Positions 34,900 through 47,847 of a stretch of 64,000 nt of DNA are shown one piece after another. The position numbers were made by a program, and so were the translations under genes. A model generated the notes under the pieces. That model was not told where the DNA came from. It searched no databases and saw nothing but the letters and a program-made list of their open reading frames with translations. This DNA comes from Diospyros lotus (Eukaryota; Streptophyta; Magnoliopsida; Ericales; Ebenaceae), in contig NC_068347.1 of the NCBI RefSeq assembly GCF_014633365.1, positions 29,244,116 to 29,308,115 of the forward strand. Reading direction: 5' to 3'. The first letter of the stretch is position 1, and every line of letters begins with the position of its first letter.

Positions 34900-37800
34900 A
34901 TGCCTCATAGAAGAGTTGATGGTCCACCAAGTATTCGAGATAGGGTCCAAGAGGCCCTCTCTGTTCACCGCAATGAACTTGTTTCTCTCTTCTCCAGGTT
35001 CCTCTCTCCCTCTCTCTCTCTCTCCACCCCCCCCCCCCCCCCACCCCCAAAATATATATATATATATATAGGGGCTCTCTCACTCTCCCTTTCGTGGTTG
35101 CATTTTTCTGTTGTATTTGGTAACTGAGAAAAAGAAGAAGAAGTGGAAGTTTCTTATCATATATCTTGCTGGTTAATTTCCTTTTGTGGTCTTTCATGGT
35201 TCCAAGAGATGGTTTCCCTTTATATTTGTGTTCTTTGATCCTCTTTCCTTTGGACCAAACAGGGGAGAAGATTACAGTTTCTTTCAGATTACAAATGTCG
35301 ATTTTGTTGTGATCTTGCAAGGTACGTTGCCAAGGGGAGGGGGATACTGCAAAACCATCACCTGATCGATGAGCTTGACAATGTTGTTGGAGAAGACGGA
35401 GCCATGCAGGACCTCAAAAATGGTCCCTTTAGCCAAATTCTGAATTCTGCACAGGTAAGATTTGTTTCTTTGTCTGTATGGAACTAGGAATCAAACAAAT
35501 TTTGCAACCCTTTTTTCCTTGTGTTTGGAACCTGAGGAAAGGAATGTTTCATGATCCTGCATTATTGCAATAATATGGCTGATAAAATCATTAGGGGTCT
35601 CTTTACACTCTTGCATGGGATAATTTTGTGTAAGAAAATAAGTTGTAGAATTTTCTTGAGTTCTCCATCTGAAAGTAGGAACTGCTGTTACATTTTTGCA
35701 ATAAGGGTAATTTAGAAATACAAAAATCTGAAGGGTTTCTGGAGTTTTGTATTTTGATATCACTATTTTCACCATGCATATGGAATCCTGTGAGTGTGAG
35801 ATGTGAATAATGAATCACGAATTTTACACTGATTATTTTGATTTTTATCCTTCTGCTTTGACAAATGTGAAGGTTTCTTTTACGGTGTGTTTGGAATAAG
35901 GATTTGTTAATGCTTCATTTGGGAGGGGTGCGGGTGCGGTAGGGGGATTGAAAGGTATATAAGGCAAAGGAACGGAAAAGGAAAGAAATGTAAGGATTGT
36001 TACTCCCCTTCCCTTTACAAGTTACTCTCCCGAACAAGGTTGAACTTTTACCCTCCTTTTCCCCCTCATTTGCGTTGAATTGTTACTACATTTGCGTTGA
36101 ATCAGGATTTTCTAAGGAGAATTCTCTCCGACCTGATCAAGGCAATACTTGAGTATCTTTTTGGATGAATGTCAGCTTTTTTGTTTTTCATAAATAATTG
36201 CGTCCCAAGTATCTTCTTCAGAAGACTTGCTGAAAGTATTCTGAATCTGTTTACATTTTGTTGTTTAATTTTTTTCATATATTTTTCTGTTTTCTTCAAC
36301 CTCTGATTTATGCATTGCAATCGCAGGAAGCTATTGTTCTACCACCATTTGTGGCCATAGCAATTCGCCCAAGACCTGGAGTTTGGGAATATGTTCGTGT
36401 CAATGTGTATGAACTGAGCGTGGAACAACTTAGTGTCCCAGAGTATCTTCACTTCAGAGAACATCTTGTCGATCTCCAGTAAGGAACCTCAATTGAAATT
36501 GTTTAAGTGATTGAATTTGTTCATAACTCATAAAACAAATGCATTGTGTTTCCATACTTATTTTCTTACAAGTGTAATTGGAAGGTGAAATTTGAATCCT
36601 TCTGTAGGTACAATCAAAACTATGTGCTTGAACTTGATTTTGAGCCATTCAATGCAACATTTCCCAGACCGACTCGGTCGTCTTCTATTGGGAATGGGGT
36701 TCAATTTCTCAACCGTCACTTATCTTCAATCATGTTCCGCAATAAAGAAAGTTTGGAGCCTTTGCTTCATTTTCTTCGAACCCACCAACATAATGGGCAT
36801 GTAAGTTTGTTTAATTTGCACCGTTCATATTTCACCTTGAAGTAATGGTTTGACGAATTATTATCAGTTACATCCTTGCTTTATCATCCAAAACAAGCGA
36901 AGTTTAAGAAAATATAGATGAAAAGCCTCGTAATTTACAGGGCAGACCTATTATGATTTGGATTATGTCAACATATTTTTTAGGTGATGATGCTGAATGA
37001 CCGGATCCAGACGATATCGGGACTTCAGTTTGCTTTGGCAAGGGCAGAAGAATATCTTTCTAAGCTCCCACCAGATGCACCGTATTCCCAGTTTGAATAT
37101 GTGTAAGTGACAACCTCTATTGTGCCCCAGCCCACCTTCCTCCTCGACTAAAATGCTTGTCATTCATTTTCTAGTATTTAGATATTGACAGCGCTCACTT
37201 TTCATCTGCCTTTGTTAATTGAAGGCTCCAAGGAATGGGTTTTGAGAAAGGTTGGGGTGACACAGCAGAACGAGTATCTGAGATGGTGCATTTACTGTTG
37301 GAAATTCTTCAAGCTCCTGATCCCTCAACCTTAGAGACATTCCTGGGGAGGATTCCAATGGTCTTTAATGTTGTAATTCTGTCTCCTCATGGATACTTTG
37401 GTCAGGCAAATGTATTAGGTTTGCCCGATACAGGGGGACAGGTATTGGCATGAAATCATTATAAGCAGTTGTGTTATGGTCTTGTTTAAGACCTCCAACT
37501 TATATTTTCTTTTGTTTTGTTGGTCTCCTTCAAGCGCTTAGTGTGTTGGCTTTTGTATTCTGCTCTTGTTGTTTATGGTCACAATTGGATGTTCACAGTT
37601 CTAAGTGTTCGCTATTGATGAACAGGTTGTTTATATACTCGATCAAGTGCGTGCCTTAGAGAACGAGATGCTTCTTAGAATTCAGAAGCAAGGACTAGAT
37701 GTTATGCCAAAGATTCTAGTTGTAAGTGTATCTTAAATTACCTGATGCTCTTAGATGATATGTGCATTCTATTTTCCATTTCACATGTGGGTGTTTTCTT

Positions 37801-40800
37801 TAACACTTCTATGTTCCCAAAATGGTGATCTTAGGTGAGCCGGCTCATTCCTGATGCAAAAGGGACAACTTGCAACCAGAGACTGGAGAGGATCAGTGGA
37901 ACACAGCATTCACATATTCTGAGGGTGCCTTTTAGATCTGAAAAAGGCATCCTTCGTAAGTGGATATCAAGGTTTGACGTGTGGCCATTTCTGGAGGCTT
38001 TTGCAGAGGTAAACACTAAATAGCAATCAAGCCCCTCTCTCTCTGTGTTGCTTCTGTAAGTACTTGAGTGATTAAACCTGCACAGTAAATTTCCTTGTAG
38101 TTTCTCTCACTTTGCCTACTTGCTATGACTCTCATGACCCACATTACACCAAATGATATTCCCCTATATGCTTGTTGATGAAGTTGATCTTCAAAATCTA
38201 AGTCTGCCTGCCACATTGCATGGATTGTTATTCCTCCTATGTTTTTATTAAGTATTTGAAATTTGCACATGCATTCCACCAATTCATATTCTGGAGTATA
38301 ATACATCTGATGTTCATTGTGGTTAGGATGCCGCAAATGAGATTGCTGCTGAGTTGCAGGGTGTTCCAGACCTGATCATTGGCAACTATAGTGATGGAAA
38401 CCTTGTTGCTTCTTTATTGTCTAATAAGCTAGGGATCACACAGGTTTGCTGTTGGTTTCATCCCTCTCATATTCCTTTCTAAAAACCAATCTTCATGTCA
38501 AAAACAAGTTTCTTTACTAATTTCATCTTAGCTCCTTTCTTTTTCATGACCATTTATTTGGGCAGTGCAATATAGCTCATGCTCTGGAGAAAACGAAGTA
38601 TCCAGATTCAGATTTGTATTGGAGGAAATATGAGGAAAAGTACCATTTCTCATGCCAATTCACAGCTGATCTTATTGCAATGAATGATGCTGATTTTATA
38701 ATTACAAGTACCTACCAAGAAATTGCAGGAAGGCAAGTCTTTTCTTCTGATTCAAGAATTTTAAATGAATATTCCTGTCTAGATTTTGCATCCTGCAAGT
38801 CTTTTCCTCTGATTCAAGAGTTTTAAATTAGTGTACCTGTCTCGATTTTGCATCCTTCTCTCTGTCTTTGAGCATGCACTAGAAATATCAATGATATGCA
38901 TGTCTGAGCCAGTTTTCTCTTTTGAAAAATGTGATAAACTGAAATAACGAGCTCTGGTAAGCATCCTCTTTGTCTGTTTTTGTTAAATGCAGTTTGGCTT
39001 CATGTTTATTAGTGGATGCTATATTGTTGTCTGTTGCTTATATCTGTTCAGTAGTATAAATGATTCATATATGTAGTAGATGTATCACCCAATTGTATAT
39101 CCACCATATTTTCTATTTTCTTTTTCACTGTCTTCATGTTACCTACTACTCTGTTGATCTCACACGTTAGTTGCACAAGTAAATACACAGACCGTGATGC
39201 TCAACTTCAACCTAATGATGACTTTATATTCTGAGACTTGGTTGTGAAGAATTATCCTTTATTAACCAGGGTTACTCTGTCAAAAACTTTTTGTCAATCC
39301 ACATGCTTGCTTAAGTGTTGAGATGAAGTCCTGTTACTTGTATTATGGATGGGATGTTCTGCCATAGGAATAGCTCGTCATGCCTTGCTGGTCCATATGT
39401 TATCAGTAATCTTCTCTTATCTGGACTTGTGGAATTCAATCAGAACATTCTGATTAATTGTATTTTTGTTTCCAATACTTGTGTGTTATGTCATCAAATT
39501 TAAAAAAAGGACAGAGTCCCCTCCATTTGTTCCATGCTTCACTGTTACTCTTGTTGAGGGAGCGCTTCCAAGCAAAAGGAAACCGTACTCAGGCTTGCAA
39601 TTCCTCATCTGGGTGCATCTTACCTGTGAATCTTGGTTCTTTGTGTCAGTGAATTAGCTCAATATTTGTGTTATTTGTTTCAGCAAGAACCATGTTGGAC
39701 AGTACGAGAGCCACACAGCTTTCTCTCTTCCAGGGTTGTATCGAGTTGTGCACGGCATTGATGTCTTTGATTCCAAGTTTAATATTGTCTCCCCAGGGGC
39801 AGATATGACCATATATTTCCCATATTCAGAAAAGCAAATGAGACTTACTGCTCTGCATGGTTCAATTGAAAAACTTTTATTTGATCCCGAGCAGAATGAT
39901 GAACACATGTGAGTCTTTCCTAATTCTTTGCTTTCCATAATTGCCCATTTACCTCTGAGATCTTTTAGCCTCAGATAATTTTTTATGTTTATCCTCATAA
40001 ATTTACTTGACTATTCATGCAAATCCTAGCATATGTTGCGTTAGAAAACCGAATGACACAACTTTTGATGTGCTTTATCAGAATCCGAACTCATTGACCA
40101 CTTAATTATGAAGATTGAAACCTGCATTTCACTTCACGGTTCTCAAACTCCTTTAGTTGCATTTCACTCAGTCGACATTGAAGCAGATCTAATGGTTCAC
40201 AGAAAATTGATGCCAAACATCATGATTTTTACTTGCAAGTTAATAACTTATCATATGGAGCAGATGCTCATCTTCTGGACCAAATAATAAAATATAAGCC
40301 AGTAAGCAATTAAGTAAATGATATCAACATGATGCCACTGTTCTGATAGCACATTTCATCAGATAAAGGAAAAATCAACCTACTGTTATTGTTCTAACAT
40401 CTGGCCTATGAGATAAGGGAAAGTGTTCATTGCTTTGTGAAGTAATTGACATTGTAACTATATCAAAGCTGTTGATTTGTTTACCATAAGGTCAAGAGTA
40501 GCTGAAAGACATTTCTATCGGAAAGAAAAACATAGAACACGCAGATGTTGAAACAACTAAGGGCTTATAGCTAGTTTGGTAAGTGCGTGCTGTTTGAGTA
40601 ATTGAATTTGTAGATTGCCATCCATAAATAAGAAGAGAAGTTGCATTTGAAGGTTGGCATTTTTTTCTTGTTAAAGGTATGATTGTTGTTGTGAAATCAA
40701 GATTAAAAGGACACAAACGCGTAAACTATAGTGATTGTATTGTAGTGATTTTAATTAAATCTCTCCTTATGCTTATCACTTGCTTAATTGTTAATGTATG

Positions 40801-41986
40801 TCTGTGCAGTGGCATGTTGAATGATCGGTCAAAGCCCATCGTGTTTTCCATGGCAAGACTTGACAAGGTGAAAAATATAACAGGGCTGGTAGAACTTTAT
40901 GGTAAGAACATGAAGCTAAGGGAGCTGGTTAATCTCGTTGTTGTTGGTGGTTACATTGATGCAAAGAACTCCAGGGATAGAGAAGAGATTGCAGAGATTG
41001 AAAAGATGCATGACCTTATAGAACAATACAATTTGCATGGTCAATGTCGTTGGATAGCAGCACAGATGAACCGGGCTAGAAATGGTGAGCTTTATCGCTA
41101 CATCGCAGACACAAGAGGCATTTTTGTGCAGGTGGGATTCAACTGCGTATTTTCAATACTTCCACAAGTATCACAAATTTAATTCTTCTTTAACTTTGCT
41201 GATCCTTCCTTGCAGCCTGCTTTCTATGAAGCTTTTGGTCTTACAGTTGTGGAGGCCATGACTTGTGGGCTTCCTACATTTGCGACTTGTCATGGTGGCC
41301 CTGCTGAGATAATCGAGCACGGTGTTTCAGGATTTCATGTCGATCCGTATCGCCCTGATCAGGTTGCTGCTCTGATGATTGGTTTTTTCGAACAGTGCCA
41401 AAAGGATCCACTGCACTGGGAAAAGATCTCTGCTGGTGGACTTAAGCGTATCTATGAAAGGTCTGATCCGGTTGGTGTACCTATGGAAAATACTCCCTTT
41501 AATTTTCTGGACTCATCTATTCTAAATCAAACTTCACAGGTACACATGGAAGATCTACTCTCAACGACTGCTGACACTGGCTGGAGTTTATGGCTTCTGG
41601 AAGTATGTCTCAAAGCTTGAGAGGCGGGAGACAAGGCGATATCTTGATATGTTCTACATTCTCAAGTACCAGGATCTGGTAACTTCTCTGATCTTGCCCA
41701 ATATTCTTGTGATCTGAATGGCTCCGTATTTTGCATTAATGAGTTAATCTTAAAACTTCTGGAACACTTTCAATAATGAAAAGAGAACTGAAATAGATGC
41801 CTGTCATCATATGGCCCCAACCCATGAAAGAGATTGATCAAGAAACTGATCAATCAGTCGATAATCCGTTCTTGAAGATTTAAGTTGTTAGATTCTTCAA
41901 GTTCAGAAGCTCTTCTGATCACTGTGTGGCCAATTTTGTTGTCTTCTCAGGTGAAATCTGTTCCTGTGGCAGTGGATGAACAATGA
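34900..41986 (+). CDS. SUS: Sucrose synthase (SUS2/SUS3-type), 15 coding exons, 810 aa
   Basis: Sucrose + UDP <=> UDP-glucose + fructose, a cytosolic GT-B enzyme feeding starch and cell-wall synthesis in sink tissue. Exons: 34900-34997, 35322-35454, 36327-36478, 36608-36800, 36984-37102, 37225-37441, 37626-37721, 37835-38008, 38327-38443, 38566-38732, 39684-39908, 40810-41131, 41216-41460, 41540-41678, 41951-41986. They sum to 2,433 nt (811 codons), and every phase joins without a break. Landmarks: [19 protein letters not shown] near the N-terminus; [28 protein letters not shown] (UDP-binding loop); [20 protein letters not shown] (catalytic Arg and Lys); and EAFGLTVVE, the E-x7-E motif of GT4 enzymes. 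Length fits the family (about 800-840). The N-terminus ([16 protein letters not shown]) and wording throughout fit the SUS2/SUS3 clade. All introns are GT-AG except intron 10 (GC-AG). It appears intact and functional. Confidence 0.95.
35000..35070 (+). repeat. Microsatellite cluster in sucrose synthase intron 1
   Basis: (CT)n, then about 17 C residues, then CCACCCCCAAAA and (AT)n lie within 75 bp of the exon 1 donor. The donor itself is weak (AG|GTTCCT), but it is the one that keeps the reading frame with exon 2. Confidence 0.7.
38733..38856 (+). repeat. 62-bp tandem duplication at the GC donor of intron 10
   Basis: Intron 10 (38,733-39,683) begins GCAAGTCTTTTC rather than GT. The first 62 bases are repeated directly (38,733-38,794 and 38,795-38,856) with about 8 differences, so a second gcaagtctttt lies 62 bp downstream. 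Only the first position joins exon 10 to exon 11 in frame (AG|C gives Ser in the AGSKNHVGQ context). Confidence 0.8.
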
Positions 41987-44088
41987 ACTTTCTCAATGCA
42001 GTGTCTCCTCCTGGATCTGTTTCCGTCTGCAGCTTCTACTTAGCTACTCGTGGGTGAAAAAGGCCAGCCACTGGCTGCTGAATCTTTGTTTATTTAGACC
42101 TTAGTGTTTGGTTTTAAAATTTGGGACTCTTGTGAACTTGGCTATTCTGCTGTTACTGGCTATTTGTGCTTGACTAGTTCTGTTGTTACTGAATATTGTG
42201 CTTATTAGTGTTTGAGATAATCCAAACATCTTTAATGGGTTGTATGGTGCAAATATATGGAATAGTCTATCCATATACTTATCTTATGTCATCGACATAA
42301 TTCTTGACCAAAGATGCGATGTATTTTGCACTAGATTTTGGTACCTAAAACTGGGGAAGATCAAGGGTTAGTAAAACTGATGTAAAATGGTTAATGATTT
42401 TCTTTTACTATGTATGAGAGTTGTTAGAATAACTAGGACTATTTTTAATACTAAAAATGTTAAAGATATGACTCAATATGCATAGAGATTATTTTTTTAA
42501 TAAATTGGCAAAGATATTAATTATTTATAAAATATGTATTCTATGAATACTTTTCAATCTCTTAAAACTAATATTCTTATTACTCTTATGAGGTTGTCTT
42601 AGACTCTTAATCGTTCTTTAAGTAATATGAAGTATTATTTTAAAATCAACTTTACTATTAATATTATTTAGTTGGCACATAGTGATTTTTTTTCAAAAAA
42701 AAAATAAATCAATAAAAGTGAAAATTTCGAAATTGGTTAACTTATTATGTAGTAGACTAGTAGTTAACTTTAGTGGCGTGCCAAAGTTCGGTCTAACTGG
42801 ATTGAACTGACTAAAATGTCAGTTTGGTTCAGTTTTTTCTTTTTTTTTATACGGTTTGGTTTGATTTTTTTTCCTTTTAATTCAGTTTTGTTTGGTTATT
42901 ATTTAGAAAAAAATGATTTTTCGATTTTAGTTTAGTTTTTTGGTTAAAAATAACCAAATTAACATAACTAATCGAACTTTAAGACAACAACATTTTTATA
43001 GTTATAAAATGATGTCGTTTTTTAGACTACCACACGGTTTTCTAGCTTATTCGATTTTTTGTTGAACAAAAATCAAAAACCACCCTTGGGATTTTAAGAA
43101 ATTGCAATGACACTTTTACACTATTGAAAATTCATATTTTTCACTTTATGAATTAGTACGTATAGCACAGAGAATCTTGTTATTAAGAATTTGTCTATCT
43201 TAAAATTTTGTGACAATCAAATGTACCAAAGTACCCCTATGGGAGCTAAAATGAATAAATAAGTAGAACAAACAAAAGCAATAAAATGAAAAAAATAAAG
43301 GAACATTGATTAATAAATTTTCAATTGCTTGAAAATGTTATCATTGGTTTTTTTCATTCTGAATTTATATATGTACTGATATTTGGATGTTAGGTATATA
43401 TATTATTCTAAAATTTTATGTGTACTTATGCAGGCCAATATGGAATTATTTCGACTAAAAGTAACTTTCTTAGGTAAATTATATAATATGTCTTTGATAA
43501 ATTCTAAATGTATTAGTTTGATTGTGTTAATTAAACATGTGAAGACCTCACTCTTGGTCATGGATTAGATGGAGCTAATATGTGGAAAGTATTTGTCAAA
43601 CTTCCTTAGAAAGATGATAAAGTGGAGGTTGCGACAAATATGCAATTTTTGAGGATTTTTAATGAGTATAGAGAACTTGATTTCAAAATTATGTACACTA
43701 ACATAGAATAGACACTTATTCAAGTTAAAAAACTCATTCCGCTTGATATTATTATTTTTTTTCTAATTTTTGCAAGTATATGGGTTTACAATATATTTGT
43801 ATGGTGATATTAGACTATTGATTTCGCATAAAGTGTCTATGATCCTGTGATTGTTGTAGGTATGGGAAAAAATAGAATACATGGGCTCATTTTTTTAATT
43901 TTTTAAAAAATTAGCTACCAAAGATTTCACTTTGGGCATGTGTAGGTTGTTTGTTATATTTGTCAACTAGTGTTCACTCATGCATGGGAGGTGTAATCAC
44001 AGTAAATTTAAAAATTAAATTTTAATTAATATTAAAAAATTTATATATTTGTCTTGAAAATACAATATCTTAAATCTTAATTAGTATT
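41987..44088. other. Sucrose synthase 3' region and AT-rich intergenic DNA
   Basis: The 3' untranslated region probably runs to about 42,250-42,350; no single convincing poly(A) signal was chosen. Beyond it the DNA is AT-rich, with a low-complexity patch at about 42,820-43,060 (ggtttggtttgatttttt type) that resembles a dispersed plant repeat. No gene is visible. Confidence 0.4.
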
Positions 44089-44093
44089 GAAAA

Positions 44094-47000
44094 TGTAATG
44101 ACCCTAAAGTGGGTCTAGATGTTTTAACACTTAACATTAGTTTAATAGTATTTTAAATATGAGTCTAAGTATTTTAATATTTAATGGTAAATTTCTTTGA
44201 GGGCGTAGAAATAGTTTTAGATTGTACAATTTTATTTTATGGTTCATGTGATCATGAATTTAAGTGTATGAGTCTAATTTTTAAGAATTTAGAAAATTAA
44301 TATTTTGAACTCCATTTAAATAGTTAAATGAGAGTTCATGGGTTGATCATATGGGTTAAATAAATTGTTGGGTTGGGTTGGGCCCAATGATGAAAGAGAT
44401 TTGAATTCCATGTGAGTCAGAAAAGGAAAAATGGAAATTTAAAATATGTGTCAAATATCAAGAATGCCCTAAAAAGATTCTTTGTAATGAGATAAAGGAG
44501 GGGCAAATCAGTCTTTTGGAGAGGGGCACCTCAGCCTGTTCCTTCTGCCTCTTATTTTAGCCAGAACGCATCTCCTATTTTAGGCAATGCATATCACTTA
44601 TTTCCCTCACACTGTTCTATTGCCTGCCATCTTCTTCTCCATCCATCTTTTGTTTGATCTTCTTCTTCTCCCATTTTGCTGTTGATCACCTGAGCTTAGT
44701 GGAAAGGTTTAGCTACTTCTTTCTGGTTGGGATAGCTCTTAAGGCAAGTTTCCTTAGCCTTCTCAATTGTGAATTTGTCTCCTTGTTGCTCTGATCCATC
44801 GTGTAAGGAAGTTTTATATAAATATAAAAATATACACATATGCACAGTCTTGTTGAAGGCACAACGAGGAATAGCATCACCCATATTTCTTCTGGTGAAT
44901 GGCATTTTGGTAGGTAAGGATACAAATCTTCTTCATTTGTATCCAAAAAGCTGAACTATATAGATTCGTATATATATATATATATATGTAGTTATATGCA
45001 CATTGTCCTTGTTTCAGCAACTCATGGGTCCTCATGGGTCATCGTCCTTGTTTCAGCAACTCACTGTGACTCATTTGCAATATATATATATATATATATA
45101 TGTATATTCACTCACTCCATTCAGTTGTTCCCCTGTTCAGCCAAGAAACCCAGTGACCCACGTACGCCCTTGTTTGGTTTCCCTGTACCAGCCAAAAATC
45201 AAAAACCCACTTATATTATATATATATATATATAGGTATACACCCAGTTCGTATGCTCCCCTGTTTTTATTTAACCCAGATAAATACTATGCATATGCAT
45301 ATGCCCTCTGTTTAAATGCCTTTGTTCTGATCCACTCATATACATAATAAATATATTTATATATATCAGTTGTAGATGAGCTATTTGTTGGGAGTTTCTT
45401 TCTCTCTCTCTCGCTGTTTATTCATATCCAGTGCTTTATTCGAACCATGTATATATATATAAATGCACTTTTAGCTTACTTTGAATCTTTTGTTCTAGCC
45501 GAGCAAACCACTTTTATATGCATAAATCCGCGCCTAAGTTAGCTGCCCTGGTTCATCGAGCAGACCCACCCCTCCCAGTTTCGGCCCACTTCTATATATG
45601 TCTATATATGTTTACTACAATACCATATACATATATATATATATACATATACACTTGCCTATTTAATTAGTGTAGTGTTTACTTATGTTTAGCACTTGAG
45701 GCACTTTAATAATATATATATATATACACATGTTAACACCTACTGTAAATTGAAGTCACCCAATAATATATATATATATATATATATTTGCATATGCACG
45801 TTTAGCATCCATTTAGCCTTTATTTTGTTAATATCTTTACATCCTATCAAATATGTAAACCTACTTTGAGCACAAGGCACCCAAAAATAATATATATGTA
45901 TATATACATGTTAAAGCACCCACCGTAAAGAATTAAACCCACCCAAATAAAATAATAGAAATATATACATATGTTTATGTATACATATGTACGCACCATT
46001 GTATATTGCCATAAGCATTATTTAATTATCTATTAAATGAAATTTTAATATGCCTAAATTTATGAGAATTTATATCAAAATTTTCCTTGCATTTTTAATA
46101 GTCATTGGAATATTGCCAATAAATTAAATGTCACGGTGTGTAAAGATTAATAGCTCTAATGTTCATGATGTGGTTCTTTTAGTTGCATGAGAACTCTAAT
46201 CATAAATTTGAGACTTTTTGTGGAGGTATACTTGTCATTAATACGTGGTATTAAACCATGTGGATACTTATTTATGCATTTGAGAGCATAGCATTCAAGT
46301 TGGTAACCTTGCGTGATCTCATAAATGGCATGTCGAATATGATATATATACCATTGTTATTAAATTTTACACACCTATTATTTTGCGCGGAGAAAATGGT
46401 ACCCTAAAGCACCTAGCCCGGCATGTCGAATATGATATATATAACATTGTTGTATTATTTTGCACGGGACGAGGTGGCCATAGCCCGGCAGGTTGGCTCC
46501 ATATTGAATGTGAGTTTTTATTCTCTTGATGCACTTTGTCATATGTTGTTTAATGGCTTGCGAGCCTACGAGATTGGATTCTGATAATTAATGTTATATG
46601 TACATTTGCATAATAATATATGGTGACATGACATATTTAAATTGAAACTGATAAGGTCATAAATTATGAATCTTGTATGAAACTGTCGAGTTCTTGATTA
46701 TTCTTTTTGGTGTCACCTCATTCTTGATTCTTGTTCGCTATTCATTGCTTCTCGAATTTGCTGAGCCTTGTGGCTCACTTGATTTTCTTTACCATTCTAG
46801 GTAAAGGGAAGCTATTATTAGGGGCGAGTCCAGTGGGACTAAGGTCTAAGGATAATGGTGTACAAGGACGCGTCCTAACTTGAAGATCATGTTTAGCATT
46901 TTGGTGAGATTTGAAATGAAATGATTGTTATTCTGTTGGTTAACATTAGAGCCTCTTAATTAATTGGTATGGTCTTTGAGCCCCAAACCTGTGGGATATT

Positions 47001-47144
47001 GGAAGTGTAACTGAATCTTAATTTAGTTTCCGCTGCTAGTAATGAATTGAGTTGTTGTATTATGGTTTGTTCTATATCATCTCTATGATAACCTCCTTTC
47101 GAATATCCTATGCTAGCGGGAATATTCGAGAGTGGGCCCTTATA
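44094..47144 (+). mobile_element. Solo LTR of a Ty3/gypsy chromovirus-type element, 3,051 bp
   Basis: It begins TGTAATGACCC and ends GGGCCCTTATA, a degenerate inverted repeat in which the usual final TTACA is TTATA. It is flanked by gaaaa on both sides (44,089-44,093 and 47,145-47,149), a 5-bp target duplication. Near its 3' end, ttgctgagccttgtggctcactt followed by ttctaggtaaaggga (about 46,755-46,810) matches text in the other gypsy LTR at 54,827-54,870. It contains several TA microsatellites (45,080-45,790), a short duplication (gtccttgtttcagcaactca, 45,006 and 45,044) and a ~105-bp tandem repeat (about 46,325-46,470). No internal domain is present. Confidence 0.7.
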
Positions 47145-47149
47145 GAAAA

Positions 47150-47570
47150 ACTCATGCATTGGTCTCGTATTAAATTAAAGGTAATGATTGATTAATTATT
47201 AAAATAAAATTATTTATTATATTATATATTTATTTATAAATTATAAATATAAATATAAATTAAAACTTCTAAATGTGAAGAAACATGAATTTTTCAATGT
47301 TAATTAAAAATTCATTTGAAATTTTTAATTTTATGATCTTGAAATTTAATTTTTGCACTTTGACTTATTTTTCTTTTATTATGTATTAATTTTCTTGTAT
47401 AGTCTTGCAAATTTGATATGTTAAATCTTAATTAACATTGAAAAATCCATATATTAATATTTATTTTTTAATAATTGAGGAATTAATCAAAAATAATATT
47501 ATAAATATTTTTTATTAATAATATTTATGAAAAATATTTATTTTTAATTTATTGAAGAATTAATTAATGA
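47150..47570. other. AT-rich spacer
   Basis: Very AT-rich, no coding potential. It separates the solo LTR from the SINE and carries aattaatgagaagattaat, the SINE target site, at its end. Confidence 0.4.
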
Positions 47571-47582
47571 GAAGATTAATCT

Positions 47583-47838
47583 TTTTTTTGGGGGGGTGAA
47601 GGATTACACCCCATTACTAACATCCTCAACCACCTCACCCCTAGAGTTATACTAAGAAGGTAAATCTAGGGATGTGTTCGAGTGATCAGGGTGGTAAACC
47701 TTGACACCACTAATGTCACTCTCAAGATCCTTCCCCAGAAGGAAGTATTCTGTTTCCCTCAGGAATCGAACCCACATTAGGAGTCCTTAGACAAATTTTC
47801 AGCCTGCCCCTTTGCCACTCGGCTATACCCTTAGGGGC
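47583..47838 (-). mobile_element. tRNA-derived SINE (family 1), minus strand
   Basis: Read on the minus strand it starts with a pol III A box (TATAGCCGAGTGGCAAAGG) and B box (GGGTTCGATTCC) and ends in an A-rich tail. It is flanked by the 12-bp duplication gaagattaatct (47,571-47,582 and 47,839-47,850). The body matches the SINE at 16,483-16,730. Although tRNA-derived, it lacks an acceptor stem and anticodon fold and is not a tRNA gene. Confidence 0.85.
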
Positions 47839-47847
47839 GAAGATTAA

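Noticed and set aside
34515..34912. Overlapping Ser/Pro-rich open frames before sucrose synthase
   Set aside because: They fall in the promoter and CT-rich leader, end at or run over the real start in other frames, and are low-complexity.
38733..38740. Alternative GT donor for sucrose synthase exon 10 (gcaa|gtcttt)
   Set aside because: It would put exon 11 out of frame and lose conserved AGSKNHVGQ text; the GC donor four bases earlier fits.
47770..47838. tRNA gene on the minus strand
   Set aside because: A and B boxes are present, but no closed acceptor stem or anticodon arm; the 12-bp target duplication shows it is a SINE head.
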